A DNA stretch of 64,000 nucleotides from Hetaerina americana (GCA_022747635.1 JAKTNV010000009.1:4152564-4216563), one strand, 5' to 3'; positions 31,757 to 43,533 are shown, counted from the stretch's first letter. Notes: generated by a model not told the origin, from the letters alone. A program made the numbers and translations.

Positions 31757-32377
31757 TCCCCAAAACAAGGCACATTGTACAAAAAATAAGATATCACTTA
31801 GGTTCTACGATGAGAGAGAGGGAGAGAGAGAGCCGAGCACCGGGATGGGATCACTATTAGAAGATGGCACGACTGGGCGACAGCGGAACGGTGGTAGACG
31901 CGGGCACGGCGAACGTTACCCTAATCGTCGTCCACGGTGCGGAGCAGGACCGGAGGTGGAGATGAGGAAGCGAGAAACGCGGGCACGGCGAACGTGTCCC
32001 CAGGCGGAGCCTTCGTTTCTCGAGGACGGATGGGGGAGGGTCTGATCGTCTAGCCGAAGTCACGGCGAGCGTAACAAGCCTCGTGCTAGACGCGGTCACG
32101 ACATGCGTGGACAAACTGACCCTGATGCCTTGCCGACAACCGAATTTATTCCCGATCCTGGGCATGACCCTTCTCTGACGCGCGCAGCCAGGAGTCATAC
32201 TCAGGGAAGCCAGGCTTTCCCGGCCCACGTCACCGGCCCTCGGTACTGATAACGGAAACTAGTCATGCCCCTGCGGAGTCATGCCCGGTATCTAGTTTCC
32301 ACGAATTAGATGATGCGTAAGGTGCCTATCACGAGGGTATCACGAGGTGCCAGGTGCATGGTGAGGAAAGGGAGAGA
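31756..32377. other. GC-rich unassigned sequence with short internal repeats
   Basis: CGCGGGCACGGCGAACG occurs at about 31.90 kb and 31.98 kb, with weaker variants near 32.06 and 32.10 kb. Near 32.26-32.31 kb TCATGCCC is repeated between inverted GGAAACTAG/CTAGTTTCC words. No gene recognised. Confidence 0.5.
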
Positions 32378-32448
32378 ACGGCCGGTGACCTACCAACCCC
32401 TTCCACACGTCCCTGCGACTGCTTGCGCGGTATCGTGCAGATGTAGAT
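32378..32448 (+). mobile_element. CR1-like LINE tail, very short
   Basis: GGTGACCTACCAACCCCTTC to GTGCAGATGTAGATGTAG. The next LINE starts directly after it. Confidence 0.7.
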
Positions 32449-32932
32449 GTAGGCTGGGAACCGCTTGAGATGCGAAGAGAACAAGCGAGACTTTAAGAAA
32501 GTTTCAGAAAAGGCGAGTTTGAAAATGACACTTTATAATGCATCAATATGTCCCCAGACTATTTAGGTAGGTCGGACCAGTACCGATGCAAAGAATTATT
32601 CTTTCCCCGGACAATCAGGAATCGCAATAGTAAGAGACCAAAGTCACGATAGAAACATGAAAGACATTTCATTTACTAGTCAGGACAAGATTAAACGTGC
32701 TCTACATTAGGTATATTCGTAGGTGTACATGTGTATGTTATTTGATAGCATATGTTTTTGCCTGCGTGTAAGTTATAAAGAATTTTGCATGAATTTATAC
32801 GCCGTTTTGGGTGTAGGTTTGTCTGAATTTTTCGGTCTTGCATTTGGTATTATTGTTTTTAACGAGTGGTGACCTAACACCCCTGCCACACGCCGTTATG
32901 GCGGTTATCTGTGTACTATGTAGATGTAGATC
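32449..32932 (+). mobile_element. CR1-like LINE family A, C-terminus plus 3' UTR
   Basis: Begins GCTGGGAACCGCTTGAGATG (the GWEPLE coding block). It continues through the SFFPRTIRN-like codons and a 3' UTR, and ends with CCTGCCACACG and CTATGTAGATGTAG. 5'-truncated with a broken frame. Confidence 0.8.
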
Positions 32933-33756
32933 ACTACCATGGAATCATAGCCATTTATCAATCGACCGGAATCATCCAGCCATCGAACATGGTAATTGAT
33001 TAAAGTCATTCGTTCAGTTATCGAATTCACTTAGCTCTAATAAAGTTAATAATTTTCATATTTCACTTTTATAATGACGCGTGACGGTGACATTTGCGAA
33101 TCCATTAGCGGAGTCACGTCTGGAGTTGGATGCTATTCCTTCGGCTGGCGATAAAAAGCTGATTTATTTCCTTTTGGGTTGGCTCTCGTGGAAGTATCAT
33201 TTCGGCTGAAAAGGTCTCCCCCTCCCTTGTGCAACCCTCATCTCAACCCTTAGGCAGGAGTGTGGTGGGGGGCGGGGGGGGGCAGGTCTCTCGGAACGGG
33301 ACCTGACACCCCCCGAATGAAATTGAATTGAATTGAAATTCCTCGAATGAATGTATTGGAGACGGGTGGCGAGAGTACATTTTTAGTTGATCGGCGAATC
33401 TTGAATCTTGAGCGAGATTGAATGGAGCCCTTTGATTGCGGAGGCCCTGGAAATTCCACGTGCCCATGGGAACGCAAAGATCACTCTCCGGATCAGAGGA
33501 TTCCATTGCCATAGCATTCCCAAGTGAGCGGAAGTTAGCGTGGCCGGGGGACGGGGAGAGGCACGTGGTTTAACCTCCCCACCAATGTCGGTCGAGGTTG
33601 CTCGCGGATAATCAACAATGCTGTGGGTTCCAGGGGAAAAGGGGTGCACGCCGATGTGGCCTCGGCTGCCGGGGGAAACATTTGGTGCGGCGACAATTAC
33701 TTACGCCGAAATAACCGGAAACTGAAGAAACGAAATTCCAAGATCGTGAGTACATG
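32933..33756. other. Unassigned, partly GC-rich
   Basis: Nothing recognised. A G run occurs at about 33.27-33.28 kb and an AATTGAATTGAATTG run at about 33.33 kb. Confidence 0.5.
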
Positions 33757-34368
33757 CTTTGTAGAGGAGGTATGAGGAAAAAGTTTCGGAAATATGGATT
33801 TATTTCAGACATCTCCAAAATCCCTCTCAAAGTTCTTTCAAAGAGTTCATCCCTTGAGAGCGTCGACACACACTTTTGCCCTCGCGGTTTTTCGAAGGCT
33901 CGCTGGAAGGCGGGAGATCCTTAAGGGTACTACGCGTGCAAACGTCTTTGACGGCACTTAAGGTGGTCCCATGGTGGTGTCCTTTGAGGGAGGATTCCAC
34001 TTATATGGGGAAGAAATAGCCTGCTGGTGCCGATTCGGGATTGTAGGTGGGTTGGGGAATCGTCGCGATGGCGTTGCAGAAGGTCTTCGCAAGGAGACAC
34101 TCGCCTCTGATCGAGTGCGTCTGCTTGCGAAGTTTTGGTCGTCCGTCCAAAGACCTTCGGGAGGACGAGTTTGGCGCAGCTCTTTCATCGCATCACCACA
34201 TTATCAGTGACACAATGGTGTGTGTGCACTGTCACTGTCTTATCAATGTCAATAATACAATCTGCGATCATGCGTACAATTAACCTATATTCTGAATTAA
34301 CCCAAGTCTGACTTCAGCACTTCACGCACACGCCAGGAATGAATTGTGACTACGATACTTTTTATGCA
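33757..34368 (-). mobile_element. Mariner-derived MITE, second copy
   Basis: Aligns with 20238-20739 over most of its length: GGATTTATTTCAGA, TTGGGGAATCGTCGCGATG, CAAAGACCTTCGGGAGGACG, and right end GATACTTTTTATGCAAACC. It is longer by about 100 bp near its left side. Non-autonomous. Confidence 0.75.
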
Positions 34369-34659
34369 AACCTTGGGTGCGCATAAATCGACTGATGTCT
34401 GTGAAAAACGATCGATGCATTTGAAATAAGCTATGGCGGATAAGAGGGAAGATGCGGGTAGAAACATTGGGACTACTTTGAAAGACGGAATTCCAATGTT
34501 TTGTTTGCCAATCATTTTTTGGTCGAATGATTAACGCGAACGCAAATCCAAATCCGAAATTAATTTCCACCAATCATCGGGGTTGTTTCTTGTATTTGCC
34601 AAAAAAGATGCTGGTCCGATATGAAAATCGAGTTCTTCTTAGCAATGCGTGCGATATCT
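34369..34659. other. Unassigned sequence
   Basis: Nothing recognised. Confidence 0.45.
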
Positions 34660-34960
34660 ACTCACCTCAAAGTGCGAAGTGACCGGGGCGCCCTCACGCA
34701 TTAGAGCCCGGAACCCTGCTTATGGTAGCCGAGGGCTCCATTCGCTAGGCTACCGTTTCGATGCCATTGCGTCCTTGCGATATCATCGTCCCATGTTGAC
34801 AAACGAGCGGCGCAGTGGCGCCTAGCCCTCCATCGGAGGGCCTCACTCCAAGGCTGTCTCGAATACCACAGCTTGACACAGGGTAAGGAAATGACTTCCT
34901 GATCCTTAAAAAAGAGACAATTAATTCCTGATCCTTAATTTTTGAATTGCACACAACGTC
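34660..34960 (-). mobile_element. Possible tRNA-headed SINE
   Basis: The minus strand shows GGTAGCCTAGCGAATGGAG followed by GCAGGGTTCCGGGCTC, resembling A and B boxes. On the plus strand, ACCACAGCTTGACACAGGGT parallels the 19.77 kb SINE body in mixed orientation. A weak call. Confidence 0.35.
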
Positions 34961-35234
34961 GGGATCAGTATTAATCAGGTGAGGTCCACGATCTCTTTGA
35001 AACTAGGTTGAAAAATGTTATGGCTTATTTTCGATGTTTTATCAATAACTATAAAAGTGTAAAAAAAATAATTTTATTGATCTCCTGCGCCTACATGTGA
35101 CCCTCTCTGCTTTAATGACGCATTTCACCAGGGTGAAACGTGCACGGGGAATGTGTGGACCGGCTAACAAAGTAACAGAATTAATTAAAAGAGATCTGTG
35201 ATGTAAATGTGATGAGAAGGTCACGGATAAATGT

Positions 35235-35712
35235 TATCTTTCGCTGGTTTTGAATATGCTTCTAGTACATATATGGGACCCTATATGAAGTTGGATTGAT
35301 TACCGAATTGAATAGCGTACAGCGTAGAGGAGCTACTAGATTTGTAAAACCTTGTTATGATAAACTTAGCAGCGAATCCAAATATTAGAGCAGCTAGGCT
35401 GGGAATCACTCAATGGAGACAAGGTTAAATTGCAAATGAAATCTCTTGCATGCATTGGAAGGACGTGTCTTTAGCAGTTATATTGAAAATGTATTATTAC
35501 CCCCATCCTACTATGGTAGGAGAGATCATTTCAATAAAATTATAGAGATTAAGTGAAGAGCAGATTGATTTAAGATGTCATTTTTTCCAGGAACGATAAG
35601 ATATGAGAATAACATTGTCCGATCGCGGTAGGGTCATATTCGGGGCAAATTTAGTGTGGTGTGTATTCACCCCCTGCCACACACCCTAGCAATTGCTTGC
35701 AGGGTTCTAAAG
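35235..35712 (+). mobile_element. CR1-like LINE family B, C-terminus plus tail
   Basis: Starts in coding remnant (AGTTGGATTGATTACCGAAT, then the VQRRG-type and FVK...CYDKL-type codons). It passes the AGCAGCTAGGCTGGGAATCA block and ends with CCCCCTGCCACACACCCTAG and GCTTGCAGGGTTCTAAA. Confidence 0.75.
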
Positions 35713-37935
35713 AATGCAAATACAAAATGTAACTGGAGTGCGATCCAACTGGGAAGAAAACAAGAAACTATCTTTTGAGCGTATTTTTTTCAAATTCGAT
35801 GCATCGGAAATTAATCGATATCTGACTAAAGCGATACATGATGAAGGAAATCGAAAATTCGTGTGCGCGATGTTGCGATCGAAGGGAAAAGTCAAAATTG
35901 AAAGGAATATTTTTGAATCCGACTCAGTGACTTTTCTATAATCCGTGCTATAAGGTTAAAAAATGCGATTGGAATTCCGTAAGGTTCTTCAGAGAGAGTC
36001 AATCACACCGCAATGATGAAGATTAATTTTATGCGCCAACGCAGCCGCGTTCCCCAAAACACCTTTTCCCATTTATTCGAGTCAGGAAGCTTCCAAGACT
36101 TTAGAGGCTACACGTTTTCCAGTAAAGTTACATAAGATGATAGTTGCATCAAATTGCAAATGTTAATGTTGCACTTATTGATGAAGCTACTCTTATGCCG
36201 CTGCACATTGCAAAGCATGAGGGAATGAATTAGTTCCGTGTTTCGCAATGGCCATTGGAGAATCTTCACCAGGTATTCCAAATAATTCAAAAAATACACA
36301 CTAAGTTTATTTCTTTAAAAAGCTGTCAAATATTTCAGGTGACTGCCATATGCATACTGCTCTTCAGTTCGCGTAGATTAATATGTCCCATGAGGAATGT
36401 CTCTATTTAAGTTAGCGTCGTTAGTACACGTACAGATATATCTCAGCGAAAATTTTGCAAAAATATCTATCCATTGAAAACATAAAATTCTTATATCCAA
36501 AATGGAAAAGCACGATTAATTGAATTATTTACACGCAACAGCTCAGCAAGAGAAAAACTACAAAAACCAAAATTCCAAGTACAATAATCAAAATTGACCA
36601 AAAAAATAAATGATCATCTATATTTTTGATGTAAATAAAGAGAATCCTCTATATCTATTCATAAATATATCCCGTTATCAGTTTTTTACTGTACCTGATA
36701 ACAAATTGAGCGTGCTATGAAATATGTTGCAATGGAATACAATAAAAAAGGTGGAGGGGCAGGTGAGCGGGTCCCGGCGGGCAACCCTCCCTCACTCCCC
36801 GCCAATCCCCTCCATCCCTCCGCCCTCCTCTCCTGCGCCGTCTGACACAAACTTCGCAGAAGTCGCCCGTCCCTCCGCTTTACTCCTATATTCCTGTATA
36901 TAATCCCTGAGTCCCTGGATCCATCACACTTCGTCGGGTGCACTATCGCTGATAATAAATTGCGACCCATCCGTCGGATGAAGACCTTTGCTTTTCCCTC
37001 TCAAATTCAAGATTGCATTGCTAAGAGACCTACCGCCCGACACAATAATGCCAGTATCCATAAAAAATGACTAAATCTCTCCTATGCCGACTACTCCTAA
37101 TAACATGTTTCCATGCGTTGAAACGTGGTGAGACATGCCCTGCCACACGCCCGTCCGTGCGCGGCTCGCGTGAGGGCGGTAAGCGAACGTCATTCACTTC
37201 TACTGTTGACCTGTGGCAGGGCGTGGCCAAGTGAACCCAGTCACTCTACGGGCCCTCCTCCAAAAGTCCTACCCCCTGCTAGCGCCACCCCCCCTCATTT
37301 CCCACCCCCTATTCCCACCCACACCCGCCTCAAGAAAATCCCCCCTTGCCTAACGTTAAGCAGCGTATCGATTTCCCCCGCACACACACACCCCCCGTTT
37401 GGGACCCAGGTGGGTCCATGACCCATTTACCTCCATTCGCTCCCCCCCCTGGTCCTGTCACTCTGCCCCAAGCGGAGGAATTAGTATTTAGGTCAAGGTG
37501 AGGCTGGCCCAATGAGAGAGAGACCTCTCTTTTTGCTTTGTTGGTTTGCGCAAATGGGAGCCGTCGGGAACGGATTCGTTTGTCGAGGGCCGGAAGTGCG
37601 CCCGGGGTGAGGGGTGGACGACCACCCGGAGGAGGAGCCGAACGGGAGACGGAGCTGGCTGGCTTTTTTTCCTTGCCGCAATGGTGACCACGTTCCGTGC
37701 TTTTTCATTTTTAGGTTTTTGCCTCCGGAGGATGAAACGTATGACCCTGGAATATTATTCACACCCACCACGAAGGGAGAGAGCACCCCTCATTATAGGA
37801 CACATTGCTCTTCCTCGACTCTCGCCTTTCGTCCAGGTGTACGGTTCGTGAAAGCAATTCCACACTTCCCAAATTGTGTTATTTTTTAATCTACACTAAG
37901 GTTTGCATTTCGTGTATACATGCACACACAATAAT
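35713..37935. other. Unassigned stretch, 2.2 kb
   Basis: No gene or known repeat. 35.7-36.7 kb is AT-rich; 36.75-37.65 kb is GC-rich with C-runs and chance ORFs on both strands. The ORF 35714-35941 (75 codons) directly follows a LINE B tail and resembles nothing I know. Confidence 0.45.
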
Positions 37936-37974
37936 GTGTGTATGTGTATATATATATGTATATATATATGTATG

Positions 37975-38005
<31 letters not shown>

Positions 38006-38275
38006 GTATATATAACGATTGTCCGGAAAAACTCATACGAGCGGCACAATAATGGGCTGACACAACATAACACAAATAGAAAAGAATAGACACATATAAA
38101 AGAACACTTACACGGTGACAATTTACCGTGTAAGTGTTCTTTTATATGTGTCTATTCTTTTCTATTTGTGTTATGTTGTGTCAGCCCATTATATGTATAT
38201 ATAAATATATATATATATGTATGTATATATATATGTATATATATATATATATATGTATATATATGTATATATATG

Positions 38276-38308
<33 letters not shown>
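37936..38308. repeat. (TA)n/(TATG)n microsatellite block split by a foldback
   Basis: TA/TATG repeats at about 37936-38022 and 38193-38308 surround the unique foldback at 38049-38192. The right block runs directly into the RTE 3' end. Confidence 0.9.
38049..38192. repeat. Perfect 68-bp inverted repeat, 8-nt spacer
   Basis: Left arm 38049-38116, right arm 38125-38192, exact reverse complements by my base-by-base comparison, spacer GACAATTT. The arms begin ATAATGGGCTGACACAACAT. Arm length and setting resemble the 60.6-60.8 kb foldback, which suggests a common type of element, possibly Penelope-like ends. Confidence 0.93.
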
Positions 38309-38312
<4 letters not shown>

Positions 38313-40760
38313 AGGTAATCTACCAGTTAAGGTAGGTTTTTGGATGGACACAGCTCCTAAATAAATATTTTGTGACTCCTAACAAAACACAACATCCTAC
38401 TCTACATCAGGTCCCTCTTCATCTGTGAGTACCCTCTTCCTCCCTTCATCCCGTCCAACATCCCTATCCTGTTCCTTCCTTTTCCTCGTTTGCCTAACAT
38501 TCTCCCCTCAATTTAAGTCTTAAGCATCCCGCTGCCGGTCAATACCCCCTTCAGCCACTTTTCCTGTCTCCATAGGATTTCTCCCAGCAAACCCCTCTCT
38601 TCGCCCACCATACCAAGTACTTCCTCCTTTGCTTTCTTCTCTGTCCATTTCACCTTCTCCATTCTTCTCCACACCCACATTTTAAATCCTCCAGTCTACG
38701 TCTATCCTCCTGCTTCAATGACCACGTTTCCGCGCCGTACATAGCTACGCTCCATATCAAAGTTTTTACGAGTCTTCTCTTAACATCCTTACTCAACGAC
38801 CCCGTCCCTCCTCCTTGTGAAAGGCTCTTTGCCTAGCGCAATTCTTCTCCTTACGTCCCTACTACTTTGACCGTGTTGGTCCAAAACACTGCCGAGATAC
38901 GTAAACTGTTCTACCTGCTCTAGTTTTTGCCCTCCTATTTTAATGTTAAGAGCCTTTTTCTTTCTAGAAAATAGCATAACCTTTGTTTTATTAATATTGA
39001 TACTCATCCCATACCTGTTGCACTGAATTTCCAATCCACTAAGCAATGCTTGCAGCCCCTTGGCTGACTGACAAACTAAAGCTTGGTCATCAGCAAACCT
39101 AACTGATTTTACGAATTCCCCGCCTACCTTCATCCTTACCTCCAGTTTTTCCCATGCCTCTTTAATCATTTCCTCTGCATACAGGTTGAACTGCAACGGT
39201 GATAATGGGCAACCCTGCCTTACACTGTCCAACCGGACTCCCCGTTCCCCACCCGCACCTGAGTAGTCTGAGACATGTACAGGTTGCGGATTAGCCTCCT
39301 TTCCCTCCAATCTATTCCTATTTTCTGCGGAATACTCATTAGTTTTTCCCAATTCATTCTATCAAACGCTTTTTCGAAATCTACGAAACAGGCAAATACC
39401 TCCTGGCTGTGTTCTATATTCCTCTCGCTTAATAATCTCATTACTGCAATGGCATCACGTGTACCTCTCCCCTTTCTAAACCCAAACTGATCATCCCCTA
39501 AGTAATCATTTGCCCTACTCTCTATCCTTTTCCTTATGATCCTGAGAACAACTTTAGCTGCGTCGGATATCAAACTTATCGTCCTGTAGTCCTCACATGA
39601 TGTAGCCTTTACCTTTTTCGGAATAGGAACTAAAACCGATCTCACAAAGTCTTCCGGCCAGATTCCTTCCTCATAAATACTACGGATCAGCCCATATAAC
39701 CTCTTCCTCCCACATTTTCCTAAGCCTTTTAAACTTCCGCGGGAATGTTATCCACCCCCATGGCCTTATTTAGTTTCACCTCCCTTAATGGCCTTTCTAT
39801 CTCATCTTCTAGTATGTCTGGACTTAAGCCATCTTCCTCAACGTCATGTTCCTTTTCTATGTCTAACTTTGTTGGTGTAAGTTCTTTACTATACAATTCT
39901 TCTATATATTCCTTCCATCTCTCTTGGATATTTCCTGCGTCAACTATTACCTTACCCTCCTTATCTCTAACTGGTATCGTTGATCTCCCTTTCTTACTTC
40001 CCGATAAAGATTTAACTTTGCTGTACAGCGCACCGATTTCACCCTTCCTCTGCAGACTTTCCATGTCCTCGCACTGCGTCTTCCACCATGCTTCTTTTTC
40101 TTTATTTGTTGCCCGCCTCAATTTATTGTTTAACTCTTTGTACTTCATTTTGCCCAATTCTGTATTTACATTCTTCCGTTTTCGCCGCTCATCCATCTTT
40201 GTAATCATCTCATCCGTGATCCATGGTTTCCTAGTCCTTTTAGTGTTAACGGTTCCAATAGTTTCTTTTGCGGCTTTAGACAACCCTTTCTTGATACTTT
40301 CCCATTTTTCTTCGATAGTACTTAGCTCTTTACCATCCTCCATGATTTCCTCTACCGCCTGTTTGTATTCCTTCCCTTTCAAACCATTTAATGCTTCTAC
40401 ATTCCATTTTCTAACTCGCCGCCCCTGCCTTATCTTTTTGAAACGGACGCTACATTTCATAACAACTAAATTGTGGTCAGAGTCCGCATCGGCTCCCGGG
40501 AAGCTGTGCGAATTTATCACACTGTTCCTAAACCTGTGTCTAACCAGGATATAATCTAGCTGATATATTTCTGAGTTACCTGGCATTTACCATGTATACC
40601 TGCGTCTTTTGTGGTGTCTAAACCAAGTGTTGGTGATGACTAGCCCCTGCCTCCTGCAGAACTCAACTGCTTTCTCCCCGCGATCATTCCTCGTGCCTAA
40701 ACCGTAGTCCCCGACCTCATCATTATCTCTTCCTTCTCCTACCGTCGCATTCCAATCCCC
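38309..40760 (-). mobile_element. RTE-clade LINE, best-preserved RT copy
   Basis: Minus-strand RTE of 2.45 kb. Its 3' end abuts (TA)n at the left; its 5' end stops inside the endonuclease at about 40760, directly against the short ATATATAT and the tail of another RTE copy. It keeps the endonuclease C-terminal half, the linker, the complete reverse-transcriptase palm and the C-terminal tail. Family traits are a single long polyprotein and a very short 3' UTR. Confidence 0.9.
38789..40760 (-). pseudogene. RTE polyprotein: endonuclease part, linker, reverse transcriptase
   Basis: Would nick target DNA (APE-type endonuclease) and copy RNA by target-primed reverse transcription. Visible in order: endonuclease motifs GDWNATVGEG (about 40.74 kb), GTRNDRGEKAVEFC, LVITNTWF, YQLDYILVRHRF and DSDHNLVVMKCS; a basic linker of about 200 residues; RT motifs CEDYRTISLISDAAKVV, DQFGFRKGRGTRDAI, FVDFEKAFDRMNW, RQGCPLSPLQFNLY and the catalytic VRFADDQALVCQ (about 39.09 kb); then FTYLGSVLDQHGQ. 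The long frame 39729-40586 (285 codons) is open. Frameshifts near 39.73, 39.35 and 40.59 kb and a small deletion near 38.81 kb break it. The N-terminal endonuclease is missing. Confidence 0.9.
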
Positions 40761-40768
40761 ATATATAT

Positions 40769-40975
40769 TAGGTAATCTACCGGTTAAGGTAGGTTTTTGG
40801 ATGGACACAGCTACTAAATAAATATTTTGTGACTCCTAACAAAACACAACATCCTACTCTACATCAGGTCCCTCTTCATCTCTGAGTACCCTCTTCCTCC
40901 CTTCATCCCGTCCAACATCCCTATCCTGTTCCTTTCCTTTACTCGTTTGCCCAGCAGTCTCCCCTCACGACGATA
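40769..40975 (-). mobile_element. RTE-clade LINE, 3' tail only
   Basis: Repeats the tail and last coding codons of the 38.3 kb copy (AATCTACCGGTTAAGGTAGG, then CATCAGGTCCCTCTTCATC). It is joined by an 8-nt ATATATAT (40761-40768) to the truncated 5' end of that copy, so two RTE copies lie head to tail. Confidence 0.85.
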
Positions 40976-41624
40976 AACGACAAATTTATTCAATAACGTA
41001 CCAGCTAGAATTTGAAAAGTAGGATGGCGAAATTCCGCTACCATAACGACATGCACCATTCAACGGTCTCCTCCCCCAAGGACACAGGAACACAAGGACT
41101 TTTTAACTTACAACTATGCAAATACATTACAATCAACCAACAAACACATGCACCGACAAATGCGGCGAAAATGTATTCAATAGCGTGCAAATTAGAAATG
41201 AAATGCAATAACTGTAAACTCTACTACCTCATGGACGCGCGACATACAATGGTCTCCGCCCCTTAAAGACACGGGTGACGCACCGCTGTAGGAAGCGGAA
41301 GGGTCCCTCCCACAGAGAGAGACGAAGGATGGAAGAGGAAATTCCAAAACACACTAAGTAGAGCAAACAATGCTGTCAAGAGCACTGCGCACATTATTTA
41401 ACGATATTCTAATGCTGTCATGCGGGAATGGTTTTGCCAGCAAGCCACGCGAGATTAGTGAAAGTGCGTACAATTGAGTAGAACTAATTATTCCCTAGAC
41501 GCTGATGTGGGTGGCAAGTGGGATTTTAGGAACTATCCATAACCCTCCAGTTGCTATCCCGTATTGTCCGTGGGAAGGAGGAGTCCTAGAGTCTGCTACT
41601 TCTGACATATATTTCTCGCATTTA
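40976..41624. other. Unassigned, with a diverged 180-bp tandem pair
   Basis: About 41000-41090 and 41178-41270 share CAATA.CGT.C, TAGAA, CTACC and GGTCTCC.CCCC...ACAC.GG words in the same order. Between them is AT-rich text like a LINE A 3' UTR. No gene. Confidence 0.45.
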
Positions 41625-42158
41625 CGAGGGTAAGATGAAAAGTTCTCGTCCTGACACAGAGATGGCATTCAAATCAGCGAATATTTATGATTTCTGCCTT
41701 GGTGCACGTGTCATTAGTTTGTAAGACAAGTGTCAACTTGTTCTCTCGAGTAGTTTGTTTACACGTATTGCTGTGCAGTTAGACGTCTTTCGCATTTTTC
41801 GTTTAAATGGACAATCTTGAATTGCGTGCGGTCATAAAACTCTTCCTTTTGGATGTATTTACCCCGTGAGGAAATTCATCCGAAGTTGACAAAAAGTGTA
41901 TCTGGGACTCTGCTCCTCCATTCCTGAATTTAAACATGGTCGCACATCCGTAATAAGATGACCCTCATGAAGGACGGCGAAAAACCGCAACCGCACCGGA
42001 AACCATCGAAAAGGTGCACGATATCGTGTTGGACGAAAGAAGGAGTGAAGGTGAGTGAGATAGCTAAGGCCGTGAGGGGGATATCGGAGGAAAGGGTGCG
42101 AAACATCTTGCACAAAGAATAAGGAATGCGAAAGCTCAGCGCAAGGTGGGTGCCGCAT
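41625..42158 (+). mobile_element. Mariner, N-terminal half only
   Basis: A TA (41623-41624) precedes the left end CGAGGGTAAGATGAAAAGTT. Coding remnants in shifting frames: DNLELRAVIKLF, TSVI-type and ETIEKVHDIVLDERRS-like text near 42.0 kb, VSEIAKAVRGISEERVRNIL near 42.06 kb, then MRKLSARWVPHL at 42126. The catalytic half is missing; the sequence changes abruptly at about 42158 into the MITE family. Confidence 0.75.
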
Positions 42159-42428
42159 TTGCAGAAGGTCTTCGCAAGCAGACGCACTCCACTCGGCTCT
42201 TATGGTCTTTCATCCAAAGACCTTCGGGAGGACGAGCTTAGCGCAGTTCTTTCACATTTGCCATATTTTCAGTGCTATAATGGTGTGTGCACTGTCACTG
42301 TCTTATGTCAATGCCAATCATACGATCTGCAATCATTGCGCACACTTAACAACCGACGGCGGTCTTAATTCACCACTTCTCGCTATGGACGTCAGAAAAA
42401 AATTGCTACCGATGCGTTTTATAAAACC
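42159..42428 (-). mobile_element. Mariner-derived MITE, third copy, partial
   Basis: Matches the right half of the 20.2 and 33.8 kb MITEs: GCAGAAGGTCTTCGCAAG, CAAAGACCTTCGGGAGGACG, GTGTGTGCACTGTCACTGTC-type text, and right end GCGTTTTATAAAACC. Its left half is replaced by the N-terminal part of a different mariner. Confidence 0.75.
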
Positions 42429-43104
42429 TTTTAAGGTGGACATAATGAAGGTGCTAAACCACGGGATTCGGTTGGATTTGGTCGAAATAAGAGTATTCTC
42501 TTAAATTGGAACAAATGGAAATATGACTAAAAAAACGACTATTTCAGAGCGCAAATTTCACTCCCCTACATTCGAATTTAAACCCAGAATCCCTCTACTA
42601 TTGGCTAACATATTACTGAGTACTTCTGTTAGTTTAGGTTCTTAGACGTTCTCTTGCAACGGGCAATTGTTAAGGAATTTCTCTTGGAAGTTATGAGTGT
42701 CATGGCGTACTAAAGCTTATCTGATCGTCGGCCGCTCACCGTGGTCGAATTTCCATCTGGACGAATGATACGTGTGATATAGACGCTAAACTCATGGAGC
42801 GTGTGAGTGGTCACGCAGAGGTGCGCTGGAACATGGGCTGGCGTGGGATTCCTTGGAGAGCAGGCCGGCTGGCACACTGCATGCATTTCGCATCTCCATA
42901 GCGGCCCTGCTCGGCCAGATGGCACTCGGTCGTGGGCGGCCCTCCCAGCCACCCAAGGCCGTCTGCGCGTGCATCGCCGCCCGCTTCGAGGGCGCGGATT
43001 GGTGCTTCGGAAAGGGCAACACCTTCGGCTCTCGCTCTCCCTGCGGCTGCCTCCCGATCGAGCCCACCCTTACACTCATTTATATAATATTCTGCTGGCA
43101 CACA
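42429..43104. other. Unassigned; GC-rich open stretch at 42.86-43.08 kb
   Basis: The right half turns sharply GC-rich with third-position G/C bias in the frame of a 93-codon ORF (42853-43134: FRISIAALLGQMALGRGRPS, then ARFEGADWCFGKGNTFGSRS). An acceptor-like TCTCCATAG sits at about 42.90 kb. I recognise no family. The frame runs into a LINE B fragment at 43.1 kb, so the true end of any exon would be earlier. Confidence 0.3.
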
Positions 43105-43533
43105 CTCCATGCGATCCTCACGAAGTTGGATTGATTGCCAAAATTGGATCGCGTGCAGCGCAGAGGAGCTAGATTTGTGAAACGTTGTTATGATAAACTT
43201 ATTAGCGAATCCAAAATATTAGAGGAGGTAGTCTGGGAACCACTCGATGGAGCGAAGGTTAAATTACAGATTGAAGGTCTTGCATAATTTGGGAGTCTTT
43301 TTAACAGTATTTTTAAAATTTATTATTATTACCCCCCATCGTACTGCGGTAGGAGAGATCATGCCAATAAAATAGGATAATTGTAGAACAGAGGAATTTA
43401 AGATACCATTTTTAATATAGCGATAAGGGATCAGATTAATATTATCCGACCGCAGCTGGGTCATGTACGGGAAAAATTATTCTGGTGTGTATTCACCCCC
43501 TGCCACACACCCTAGCGGTGGCTTCCAGGGTAC
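43105..43533 (+). mobile_element. CR1-like LINE family B, C-terminus plus tail
   Basis: Coding remnant with AAGTTGGATTGATTGCC and GTGCAGCGCAGAGGAGCTAG, then FVKRCYDKLISESKILEE in frame, then the tail with ATTCACCCCCTGCCACACAC. It ends GGGTACTAAA. Confidence 0.8.

Noticed and set aside
37889..38364. Tyr/Ile-rich ORFs in the TA block
   Set aside because: They are translations of TA/TATG microsatellite sequence.
39745..40554. 269-codon plus-strand ORF
   Set aside because: It is the antisense shadow of the RTE linker/endonuclease frame on the minus strand, which carries recognisable motifs.
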